DNA from: Natronohydrobacter sp.
Lineage (GTDB): Bacteria > Pseudomonadota > Alphaproteobacteria > Rhodobacterales > Rhodobacteraceae
Direction: 5' to 3'
Length of the DNA stretch: 45,625 nt
Assembly: GCA_007125005.1 (NCBI GenBank)
Contig: SLDY01000086.1
Location: 1 to 45,625, forward strand
Part shown: piece by piece, positions 35,484 through 43,034 of the stretch
Layout: each line of letters begins with the position of its first letter
Position numbering within the stretch: the first letter of the stretch is position 1
The notes under the pieces: generated by a model
What the model was told of the DNA's origin: nothing
The model's database searches: none
The model's input: the letters and a program-made list of their open reading frames with translations, nothing else
Made by a program: the position numbers and the translations under genes

Positions 35484-37093
35484 GTTGCTGCCGGTGATCT
35501 TCAAATAGCCGGCACAACGGTTACAGCATCTCCAAGATTGAAAGCCCTTCAAAGCAAGTTGAGATCACACGGAAAGCGCACGAAAGCCGTATCACCGACA
35601 GCATCAGCATCGGGAGTGTCAGGCAAGTCATCCGCGTCATCGGCTGCGGTAACGGTGCCTAGCGCACCTGTTGGAGCGACCACCGTCCCGAGCGCTATTG
35701 TTCCCAGCATCAAATCTGCAAAATACATCCCGCCAGTGATGATCCCGTTGTCCTATGCACATATCGACCAAAGGTTTCTCTACCGAACGCATCCTTACGC
35801 AGGGCTTGTCCAGACCAATCTCCATTACACGTAGCACGATCCCGAACCCCATGCGAGCAGCAAGGGATTGCGGCCCGATCGCCGTGAGATCGTTGTTCTG
35901 AAGCCCGATCTCGGTGTTGTCGCTCAGAGCGAGCTCAAGGCCGTCATTGACCGTCTGGCAATCACGCTGCAGGTGGGTCGCGCAACCAACGGACCACATT
36001 TACATAATCTGCTCACAGTAGCAGGACTCACCGGGGTTGGGCGAAGATGAACCAAGAAGTTGGACGTGCCCTGGATGCTCTGTCCCGGAGGTGGCAGAAT
36101 TTTTCATGGCGGTGAACTGAAACGTAGATGACCCTTTTTTCATCTATCCAGGTTCTAGCGAAAGGAACGTGGAACAGTCAGCATGGACAAGGACAGCTAC
36201 TGCAGGAAACGGATAAGATACGGGAGCGGTCTCGCTGCGCTCGCCGCTCGCCGCTCGCGGAGAGAGTGTTGGCAGCTAAGCGCGCGCCAAGATTTTCTGT
36301 CCTGTAGCCTGGCTGGCTGCAAGCTGTCAGCTCTCTGTCTGTGGAAGTGAGAGAGAGGCTTTAGTCCTGTGTATGGGGAGAGAGGGGTATAGGTGTATCT
36401 GTTGTGCATAGCACAATTAATACAAACGAGCGTCGCGATCTGCTCGGTCGAGATAAGCGATAGCTGACTAAGTCAGTTTTTACTGGGATTTTGAGGCCTT
36501 GATGGGCCTGCAGCACTCTCGGAGCGCTGGGCTGGTCTTGGATAAATCGCCGCAACCGGCACAGGGTTGGAGCGAATTAAATCGCTGCTGCGGCCCCCAA
36601 GCCGATCGCTCCCAGAGCGGGCCTTTGGTGGCCTGGAGCAGGGCTCACAGGCGCCTTGGGCTCGTAGAGCACCATCGGCAATCTGCTTCCAGATGGCTAT
36701 TCCATAAGCTGCATCTGCGCAGTCACTGCGACACTATCCCAGCTATTTTTCCAGAGTGAGTTGATATGGATGTGCTCAAGGAATTCATCACGGTGTTGCA
36801 AGCGTATGTTCCGGAAGCGCCGCGCGGGTTATGGTTGCCAAGATCGAAAAAGATTTCCTCATCTGAAAACGTAAACCTTTTGCAACCCGAAAACGCGCGA
36901 AATCGACCTTCTCTTGGCCGGTTTTTGTATAATTGGCCGGGTTAGGCGGCAACCCTTTGCAACCCGTTGTCAACCAGATGGCAATCTCGGTGCATTTCGT
37001 GAGACACGATCTGCTTCGAAAGCCATTGTCGGCGTTGAGAGCGATACCAGATGCGCGGCCCGGTATCGCCAGTTTTCTTTTACAGTTTCTGGG
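35484..37093. other. About 1.6 kb inside the element with no convincing gene
   Basis: Several open frames of 60-180 codons exist on both strands but none has a ribosome site plus a recognisable family. Fragments with protein-like pattern include a minus-strand stretch near 35756-35999 (LQNNDLTAIGPQSLAARMGF), a plus-strand stretch near 35868-36050 and a minus-strand stretch near 35560-35755. Also seen: an inverted TAGATGA/TCATCTA pair near 36127-36151; the 11-mer TTTGCAACCCG at 36879-36889 and again at 36956-36966; and a perfect TATAAT at 36928-36933 between two GGCCGG copies. This looks like decayed sequence with a few possible control sites. Confidence 0.5.
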
Positions 37094-37492
37094 TCACTTC
37101 CCAAAAATCGCGCGACGGGCTGCACGTGATTTCCGCGTCACATGCGGATCGTTGTCATCATAGGCATCACGCAATTCTGCAATCCAGGCGCGCTTATTTT
37201 TCGAAATGGGTGATCCGAGAATCTCATCTACAGCGCGTGCAGCAACTGGACCGAGCTGCTGTTCGATCGTCAACCGCAAGACAACAGCCGGATCCGCGTC
37301 CAATGCGCGGGCGAGATCGGGCACGCGATCAATTGCCAATTTGGTCGCACCCTGCTTGATCATCGTGATCATATTCGCATTCGTGAATCCTGCTTGCGCT
37401 GCGATTTCTGCCTGATTCTTGACGCCCTTGAGCTCGTCGATCCGCTTGGAAACGAATTTCGCGAGCCGGGTGTCTTTGTGTGGATGTGCCAT
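37094..37492 (-). CDS. Helix-turn-helix regulator, XRE-like
   Basis: A 132-residue small basic protein. KNQAEIAAQAGFTNANMITMIKQGATKLAID (residues about 25-56) has the spacing of a phage-repressor-type helix-turn-helix, and the C-terminal half is helical and positively charged (SKNKRAWIAELRDAY). ATG 37492 has a good AGGAAG ribosome site. The gene diverges from the nucleotidyltransferase gene, and palindromes lie in the 216-bp space between them, so it may autoregulate and control its neighbour. It is the only intact regulator in the element. Confidence 0.78.
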   Translation of the reverse strand: MAHPHKDTRLAKFVSKRIDELKGVKNQAEIAAQAGFTNANMITMIKQGATKLAIDRVPDLARALDADPAVVLRLTIEQQLGPVAARAVDEILGSPISKNKRAWIAELRDAYDDNDPHVTRKSRAARRAIFGK

Positions 37493-37522
37493 GTCTGCTT
37501 CCTGATTAAGTTATTGATATAT

Positions 37523-37534
37523 CTGCTATAGCAG
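37523..37534. promoter_or_regulatory. 12-bp palindrome upstream of the HTH gene
   Basis: CTGCTATAGCAG is a perfect palindrome 31-42 bases before the HTH start codon. Its position between divergent genes suits an autoregulatory operator. Inference only. Confidence 0.45.
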
Positions 37535-37649
37535 TGGCAGCTTATTGATGCTGATGGCAACGAATCTGGACATAAATGCCATGCAGACAGATTTGCAAGC
37601 GACAAGAAATGCGCATGCGCTTGGACTCATACAGCACAGAAGATTCTTT

Positions 37650-37684
37650 GTGTGGTATGTGGTGAAAGCTGTGCTATACCACAC
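37650..37684. promoter_or_regulatory. Inverted repeat upstream of the nucleotidyltransferase gene
   Basis: GTGTGGTAT (37650-37658) and ATACCACAC (37676-37684) are perfect 9-bp inverted arms with a 17-bp spacer, and a further GTGTGG follows at 37697-37702 just before the start codon. The arrangement fits a two-site operator or a folded leader. The proximity to the HTH gene suggests that regulator as the binder. Confidence 0.5.
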
Positions 37685-37708
37685 GATAGTTTTTCTGTGT
37701 GGCAAGAG

Positions 37709-38740
37709 ATGATGTCGAGCACGATCCAAACTCACTCGATGACAGGGCAGTCGGCCTGGCAGGACCTCCTGCGCCTTCTGAAAGAAGAAGCGGTCTCGTC
37801 CCTACGCGGCAAGCCAACCCTGCGGCAAAAGAACGGACGGGGATATTGGTATGATCGGTTCCGACAAGGCGACAAGATCGTCGAACGCTACATTGGCGAT
37901 GACAATGCTGAGTTACGTGCGCGCCTGGAGCGCCACGAGAGCTTTCGCGCCCAATCAAAGATGCGCCGTCGCGAGACAGCGCGCCTTGTTCGTCTGTTGC
38001 GCAGCGAGGGGTATCTGACCCCGGATCTCGCCACTGGTCAGCTGCTCACGGCCATGGCAAGTGCCGGTGTGTTCCGGCTTGGTGGGACAGTCGTTGGCAC
38101 GCAGGCGTTCCGGCACTATGAGGGAGTGCTAGGGGTGCGCATCAGCGCAGACTCGGCTGCACAGACCGATGACATCGACATTGCCAGCTTCGAGCGCCTG
38201 TCTCTCGCGCTTGGTGATCAGGTTGACCCGGCCCTCGCGCATGTGTTCGAGAACCTAGAATTCGCGCCACTGGCGTCGGTGGAGCACAGCAAGGTCTGGC
38301 GATGGCAGCAAACGCATCGCCAGACCCTGGTGGAATTCCTGACGCCATCGTTCAGTGCGGATGAAGGCTTGCGCGATCTTCCAGCCTTGGGTGTCAGCGC
38401 TCAATCGCTGCATTTCCTGAATTATCTGATCGCAGAACCGCTCACAGTTCCGCTGCTCTATCGAGATGGTGCATTGATCCAGATCCCGCGACCTGAGCGC
38501 TATGCAGTCCACAAGCTGATCGTTTCAGAGCGGCGCAGGCATGGAGAGATGGCCCTGAAAGCGCGCAAGGACCGCGCCCAGGCGGCGTTTCTGATCGCTG
38601 TATTGGCAGAGGAGGACCCCTTTGCACTCGGTGATGCATGGACGGAGGCGCGCGACAAAGGAAGCGCATGGCGTGCAGCGCTTGACGCAGCACTGGTGAG
38701 GATGGAGGACACTCGGCGCCTCATAACCGGGTTGGGCTGA
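37709..38740 (+). CDS. Nucleotidyltransferase-fold protein, GSU2403-like
   Basis: A protein of about 343 residues with the nucleotidyltransferase signature GGT (125-127, in FRLGGTVVGTQAFRHYEG) followed by the paired aspartates D155-x-D157 (QTDDIDIASF), matching the GSU2403/NTP_transf_8 family. A charged N-terminal region (NGRGYWYDRFRQGDKIVERYIGD, split around residue 50) and a helical C-terminal half (HKLIVSERRRHGEMALKARKD) flank it. The start is uncertain: ATG 37709 or 37712 follow AAGAG closely, 37739 is possible, and the upstream GTG at 37652 lies inside an inverted repeat. Relatives transfer nucleotides to unknown targets. Position in an element beside a divergent HTH gene recalls toxin-antitoxin or defence modules, but that role is inference. 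Confidence 0.82.
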   Translation: MMSSTIQTHSMTGQSAWQDLLRLLKEEAVSSLRGKPTLRQKNGRGYWYDRFRQGDKIVERYIGDDNAELRARLERHESFRAQSKMRRRETARLVRLLRSEGYLTPDLATGQLLTAMASAGVFRLGGTVVGTQAFRHYEGVLGVRISADSAAQTDDIDIASFERLSLALGDQVDPALAHVFENLEFAPLASVEHSKVWRWQQTHRQTLVEFLTPSFSADEGLRDLPALGVSAQSLHFLNYLIAEPLTVPLLYRDGALIQIPRPERYAVHKLIVSERRRHGEMALKARKDRAQAAFLIAVLAEEDPFALGDAWTEARDKGSAWRAALDAALVRMEDTRRLITGLG

Positions 38741-38924
38741 TGGGGTAGTTAACTGTGGGTCTATTCTGAAGGAGCGGATCCCTTCAACACCCACCCTGAG
38801 TGAGATAGTTCCCTTTGGTTCACTGAGCCTTTCGAACCCGAACTGGCTTTGCGAAGCAGGCAAATTTAGCTGCGAGAACAGTGCTCCATTGACTAAAAAA
38901 CATTAGCTTGGCCAGAGGGCGCGA
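38741..38924. other. Element right end, non-coding
   Basis: The stretch between the nucleotidyltransferase stop and the right attachment repeat shows no gene. It holds the 13-bp near-palindrome at 38817-38829 related to the one at the left end, and AT-rich sequence (GACTAAAAAACATTAG) just before the repeat. Confidence 0.5.
38817..38829. repeat. Near-palindrome near right end of the element
   Basis: GGTTCACTGAGCC, preceded by CTTT, differs from the left-end palindrome at 35077-35089 by two bases and lies 96 bp before the right attachment repeat. Confidence 0.4.
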
Positions 38925-38971
38925 TCTTCTGGAGGCAGGGGCCGGAGGTTCGAATCCTCCCACTCCGACCA
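38925..38971 (+). repeat. Right attachment repeat: displaced tRNA-Pro 3' end
   Basis: These 47 bases reproduce the anticodon loop-to-CCA part of the tRNA-Pro gene at 34989-35035 with two mismatches, without any D arm or acceptor 5' strand upstream. This is a tRNA fragment, not a second tRNA gene. It marks the distal boundary of the integrated element. Confidence 0.88.
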
Positions 38972-39354
38972 ATAATTTCAATGACTTAGATGTTCCTTGC
39001 GGATGCGCCTATTGTAGCGGTAAGCACATGGTAAGCACGGCGTAGGTAAATTCGGATCATTTCGGGTCGAATCTGACCCTTTCGGCTAGACACAAACTCT
39101 TTGCGCAGCGTCGACATCAATCAGCAAATGTCCATATCCCTCGGCTAGAGCGCGGACTCTCTGCTGGCGATAACACTAGAGGAGCTTCTTGCGCCAGAGG
39201 AGGAAAGGGAATTCAGAACTGCACTTGCTAGGCTGGGCGACAATTTCATGGGTATGGGTCAGTGGCGTCTTCGTCGGCACGCAGGGGGTGGTGGCCTGTC
39301 ATAATACGCGGCCGTCCGATTGCGACCGATGCGTCGTCCCTTGTTTTCTTGACG
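38972..39354. other. Flank of the element, gene fragments only
   Basis: A direct repeat GTAAGCAC occurs twice within 20 bp at 39020-39040. A plus-strand stretch from about 39155 to 39304 reads ITLEELLAPEEEREFRTALA in a protein-like pattern but has an in-frame stop on both sides and no recognised family. It is probably the remains of a gene disrupted during insertion events at this tRNA. No intact gene is seen. Confidence 0.4.
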
Positions 39355-39480
39355 ATGCAGGACGCCCCGCTCCGCGTCGGTCAGCCGGATCGGGCCGAAC
39401 AGGACGCGGACCTCCGCTTGGCACAGAACCTGCTCGACATCGGTATCTGGAAAATGGAGCTCGCAACTGGCCGCGCTCAG
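39355..39480 (+). pseudogene. 5' fragment of a PAS-domain sensor gene
   Basis: From ATG 39355 the frame reads MQDAPLRVGQPDRAEQDADL and continues RLAQNLLDIGIWKMELATGR, the typical lead helix and first strand of a PAS domain in sensor kinases. After about 39480 the resemblance stops and the frame runs antisense through the 3' end of the hybrid kinase gene at 39493. It appears to be the truncated start of another sensor gene joined to unrelated sequence. Short length limits confidence. Confidence 0.45.
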
Positions 39481-39492
39481 CCAACCATGATT

Positions 39493-41853
39493 TTAGTCAA
39501 CCCTATAGAGCATACGATTAAGAAGAGACGCAAGGTCATTACGCCTGAATGGCTTGCGAATAAAATTGTTCCCTTCTTCCAGCATAACACTATTGTTTTC
39601 GAGTGGATCCGAGTAACCAGAAATGAACGCGACTGGCAGACCCGGGCGCAGTTCGGACGCTCTTCGCGACAGGTCAAGCCCGGTCTCCCCTCCCGGGAGT
39701 ATGATATCCGTGAGTACCAGATCAATCTCGGTATTCGAATTGAGTACCTTGATAGCATCGGGCACAGAAATCCTGGACGTGACGGAATAACCGAGGTGTT
39801 CGAGCATTGAGGTCAGATGCGCCCGCACCATATCCTGATCCTCGACAAGCAGAATATTCCCCGAACCTCGCTGACGATCGACCGGCGGCGCCACCTTTGT
39901 TTGGCTATCGATTTGAAATTCAGCCGGTGCGGGTAAATAGATCTCGACCACTGTGCCTTTGCACGGCGTTGATTGAATATCTACAATTCCGTTAGATTGC
40001 TGGGCAAAGCCCTGCACCATCGACAGGCCAAGACCGCTGCCCGCGCCAACGTCCTTGGTTGTGAAAAAAGGTTCAAACGCGGCATTGAGTGTCTTTTCGT
40101 CCATCCCATGGCCGGTATCTGCTACCGAGAGAACAGCATAGCGCCCTGGGGTCAGCCCACGCTTCGCCAGAGGGCTTACCGAACCAACTTCCGCGTTGAA
40201 CATTCTCACTGTCAGCGTGCCGCCATCTGGCATCGCATCACGTGCATTTCGGCAAAGGTTCAGGAGCGCGCTTTCAAACTGGCCGGGATCAGCGCGACAC
40301 ATCCATAGATCTGGTTCGCTGCGAATGGAAACCCTGAGATGCTCACCAAGCGTTCGCGACATGACCCGGCACATCTGACTAACCTCATGTGCCATGTTGA
40401 TTGTCGTTGGCGCCATCGGCCTCTGGCGGGCATATGATAAAAGTTGGTTTATCAGATATGCGCTGCGCTCGACCGCATGGATAGCGGTCTCGACATGATT
40501 CTGGGTTGCTACATCCTCACCAACAAGATCTTCAATTGCTTCGAGGCTACCCATAATAACTGTCAGCAAATTGTTGAAGTCATGCGCCATCCCGCCAGTG
40601 AGTTTGCCAATGGCTTCAAGCTTTCGGGCATGCTGAAAGCGCTCCTCAAGCATGCGCTGCTCGGTCAAATCAACAAGACTGCCGACCATACGAACAGCGG
40701 CTCCTGTCGCGTCACGCAAGATAAATCCCTCATCCCGCACAAACGCGTAGGATGCGTCACCTTTCCGGAATCTGTATTCCTCCTTCCAAGTATTACTACC
40801 CTCATGCTGGATGGCTTCAAACTGGCGCATGACCCCGCCAAGATCGTCAGGATGAATGCGCTCCGTCCATTTGCTGAGGCTGGATTCCAAGTCTTTCGGG
40901 TTGAGCCCGAAAATCCGTTGCAATCCTTCGCTCGCCCACATCGTGTCGCGAACAATATCGAAATCCCAGATCACATCACTGGTCGCGCGGGTCACAAGTT
41001 CAAATCGCTCCGCAGTCGCCTTGCTGTCGGTGATATCCATCTCGCAGATAACCACACGCCCATCGCGATCATCAAGCGCCGGAAGAGCGATACGGACCTG
41101 AACATCCAGAGCCCCGCCATCCAGCCTACGCAGCCTGTTGACCCCCTCAATAGTGCGTTTGCCGCCGAGGATTGCCTCAAGCGCGGTAAGAAATAGCGAG
41201 CCAGGATTCTCAGCCTCAAACACTTCAGTCGCGCGTTCGATCAACTCCCGTGCACTCGATGCGCCAAACATTTCGACAGCGGCAGCGTTGACTGCAAGCA
41301 CTTCCAATTGTGAAAGCATCGAACTGACAAAAGCGGGGTTCTCATGCGCATGGGCATGAATATCGTCAACACCTTGCGCCTGAAGCGCGCGCAACGCTCC
41401 CAAAACTCCCGTCCAGTCTTCTTCCCAGATCGCGACAGGGACAAGATCGTAAAGTTTCCGGTAATGCGCGTTTTCCCGGCTCGCGAGTTCCAGCCGATGG
41501 CGTTGCTCCGCAAGCTCGGTCACATCAACCATTATGCCTGACAGGACCGCACGATCACCATCAAACACCAGTTTGATATTATCTTGCAGCCAGACAGTTC
41601 GCCCGTCAGAGGCGATCATGCGGTAGGTTAAACGGCGTGATTTGCCCTGTCGGCGGACATCAACGCAGGCAGAAACAATATCGTTTGCGTCTTCCGGGTG
41701 CAGTTTCGATTGCCAAAAGCCTTCTTGCGCCAGCCAATGCTCAGGACTGTAGCCAAGAATCTCAGAGGCAGCTCCATCAACATATGAAAATTCAAGCGTG
41801 TCAGCATCGGCGCGCCAAACAATTCCGTCGATGGCTGTCTTCATGCTGCGCAT
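39493..41853 (-). CDS. Hybrid histidine kinase, three PAS domains plus receiver
   Basis: A 786-residue soluble sensor kinase without transmembrane segments. PAS domains lie at about 5-115, 130-280 and 285-400 (HPEDANDIV, ASSARELIE, HPDDLGGVM). The dimerisation helix has phosphoacceptor His424 (GGMAHDFNNLLTVI), then the ATP-binding domain (NLCRNARDAMPDGG, VADTGHGMD, GSGLGLSMVQGF), and a receiver with Asp716 (LVLTDIILPGG). The HDFNN form is typical of cytoplasmic hybrid kinases in alphaproteobacteria. Start 41853 has GGTGA upstream; Met4 is possible. It diverges from an OmpR-type regulator gene across 322 bp, and may act with it. Confidence 0.92.
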   Translation of the reverse strand: MRSMKTAIDGIVWRADADTLEFSYVDGAASEILGYSPEHWLAQEGFWQSKLHPEDANDIVSACVDVRRQGKSRRLTYRMIASDGRTVWLQDNIKLVFDGDRAVLSGIMVDVTELAEQRHRLELASRENAHYRKLYDLVPVAIWEEDWTGVLGALRALQAQGVDDIHAHAHENPAFVSSMLSQLEVLAVNAAAVEMFGASSARELIERATEVFEAENPGSLFLTALEAILGGKRTIEGVNRLRRLDGGALDVQVRIALPALDDRDGRVVICEMDITDSKATAERFELVTRATSDVIWDFDIVRDTMWASEGLQRIFGLNPKDLESSLSKWTERIHPDDLGGVMRQFEAIQHEGSNTWKEEYRFRKGDASYAFVRDEGFILRDATGAAVRMVGSLVDLTEQRMLEERFQHARKLEAIGKLTGGMAHDFNNLLTVIMGSLEAIEDLVGEDVATQNHVETAIHAVERSAYLINQLLSYARQRPMAPTTINMAHEVSQMCRVMSRTLGEHLRVSIRSEPDLWMCRADPGQFESALLNLCRNARDAMPDGGTLTVRMFNAEVGSVSPLAKRGLTPGRYAVLSVADTGHGMDEKTLNAAFEPFFTTKDVGAGSGLGLSMVQGFAQQSNGIVDIQSTPCKGTVVEIYLPAPAEFQIDSQTKVAPPVDRQRGSGNILLVEDQDMVRAHLTSMLEHLGYSVTSRISVPDAIKVLNSNTEIDLVLTDIILPGGETGLDLSRRASELRPGLPVAFISGYSDPLENNSVMLEEGNNFIRKPFRRNDLASLLNRMLYRVD

Positions 41854-42175
41854 AACTGATAAATCACCATACTAAGTAGACAGTAGCCGAAGGATATGGC
41901 ATTAACAAGGTAATAACTGAACAACAGATCGGTTGCCTGCCCTCACAAGTGGTGAATTATCGCTCGCCTGCGGACTGGCATTTGTTAATTGTATTTTTGT
42001 GCTAATGACTTAGCCATACAAACTTCGTATGAACAAAACGGTTCATTCGTTGTGCAATTCAGTTAAGTGCGCTGCAAAATATACGCCTGTAACGAATATT
42101 TTCAATGTAACTGTGTTGACGGTACTTCGTTAATTTTTCAATATCAGTTCAATCAGCTGTGCCGGAGCACCACAA
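41854..42175. promoter_or_regulatory. 322-bp divergent promoter region with inverted repeat
   Basis: This AT-richer stretch separates the hybrid kinase (-) from the response regulator (+) and must hold promoters for both. ATGAAC (42029-42034) and GTTCAT (42041-42046) form a perfect 6-bp inverted repeat with a 6-bp spacer, a fair candidate for a regulator site. No coding sequence is seen. Confidence 0.45.
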
Positions 42176-42898
42176 ATGACCCGGGAAATGCGAATACTTG
42201 CCGTTGAAGATGATGACGGTGTGCGCAGCATTCTCACACGGATTTTCGAGAGCGCGGAAATCTCGGCGCGCGTGGTGGGAAGCATCAGCGAGTTCCGAAC
42301 CTTCCTTGCCCAAGAAGACGCAAGCATTTGCATCGTCGATATCGGGTTGCCAGATGGCGACGGATTGTCGCTCGTCTCAGAACTGCGCAGCGCTGGCGGA
42401 CGCGGAGTTTTGATCCTGACGGGGCGCGGGTCTGAACTCGATCAGGTTCTGGGGTTGGAGATGGGGGCTGATGATTACATCGTGAAGCCATTCCGACAAC
42501 GTGAATTGCTCGCAAGAATAAAAGCCGTCGCACGGCGCCTGGACATTGGAGCAGGGATCCCATCCGATACAGCGTCAACGCAGTCCCAACTGTCCATGCA
42601 CGGATATTCGGTAGACCTGAACGCACGCACAGTGTGTACACCCGATGGGGAAGAAGCCAATCTGACCACTGCGGAATTCGATGTTCTAGCAGTCCTGCTT
42701 GCACATCGCGGCGAACCGATCAGCCGCGACGACATTCTGGCAAAGATAAAAGGGAAGTCCTGGCATGCGTCATCACGCGGAATCGACGGTCTTGTAAGTC
42801 GATTACGGAAAAAACTGCCCGTAAAACAACATGTTGGCGATCTGATAAAGACCCTCCACGGTGTTGGCTATATGCTCACCCCGGAACGCTCGAACTAG
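42176..42898 (+). CDS. OmpR-family response regulator
   Basis: A 240-residue two-domain regulator. The receiver has the acidic pair EDD (11-13), phosphoacceptor Asp55 (CIVDIGLPDGDG), Thr in ILTGRGS and Lys in DDYIVKPFRQRE. The C-terminal winged helix runs from about 140 (LTTAEFDVLAVLLAHRGEPI, SRGIDGLVSRLRKKL, TLHGVGYMLTP). GGAG lies eight bases before ATG 42176. It diverges from a hybrid kinase whose own receiver could pass phosphate through a phosphotransfer protein not found here, so direct pairing is uncertain. The target genes are unknown; the inverted repeat at 42029-42046 is one candidate. Confidence 0.92.
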   Translation: MTREMRILAVEDDDGVRSILTRIFESAEISARVVGSISEFRTFLAQEDASICIVDIGLPDGDGLSLVSELRSAGGRGVLILTGRGSELDQVLGLEMGADDYIVKPFRQRELLARIKAVARRLDIGAGIPSDTASTQSQLSMHGYSVDLNARTVCTPDGEEANLTTAEFDVLAVLLAHRGEPISRDDILAKIKGKSWHASSRGIDGLVSRLRKKLPVKQHVGDLIKTLHGVGYMLTPERSN

Positions 42899-43034
42899 TT
42901 CCTCGCCGAAGTGCGTGACTTCAACTTCCCGCACACCGCTCGCGTCATGATTGCACAATTTTAAATTTCTGCGTCACAAATGAGTCCCCATTCAACTGCT
43001 CTTCTGTCAGCAGTTCGCAGAATTGGGGGTAACA

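Larger units (their letters stand above)
35036..38971. mobile_element. 3.9-kb integrated element at tRNA-Pro(CGG), decayed
   Basis: The segment between the tRNA end and the displaced copy of the tRNA 3' end is 3,936 bp, counting one repeat. Its contents differ from the surrounding housekeeping genes: a frameshifted tyrosine-integrase remnant next to the left attachment repeat, a long stretch without convincing genes, an HTH regulator and a nucleotidyltransferase. No structural, replication or conjugation gene is visible. It may be a reduced prophage, satellite or genomic islet that can no longer move by itself. Confidence 0.82.

Noticed and set aside
35298-35834. A 178-codon plus-strand gene inside the element
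   Set aside because: Its first part is antisense to the integrase remnant and the rest is low-complexity Ser/Ala/Val sequence; no ribosome site or family was recognised.
36197-36360. CRISPR-like or tandem repeat array
   Set aside because: The repetition (CGCTCGCCGCTCGCCGCTCG) is short and irregular with no spacers; no CRISPR array or cas gene is present in the window.
37652-37708. GTG start giving a longer nucleotidyltransferase
   Set aside because: The GTG lies inside a 9-bp inverted-repeat arm, has no ribosome site, and the added residues are not family-like.
38925-38971. A second tRNA gene
   Set aside because: Only the anticodon-loop-to-CCA part is present; upstream sequence cannot form a D arm or acceptor 5' strand.
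39481-39810. Continuation of the PAS fragment into a 182-codon plus-strand protein
   Set aside because: Past about 39480 the frame is antisense to the receiver domain of the hybrid kinase and loses all PAS resemblance.
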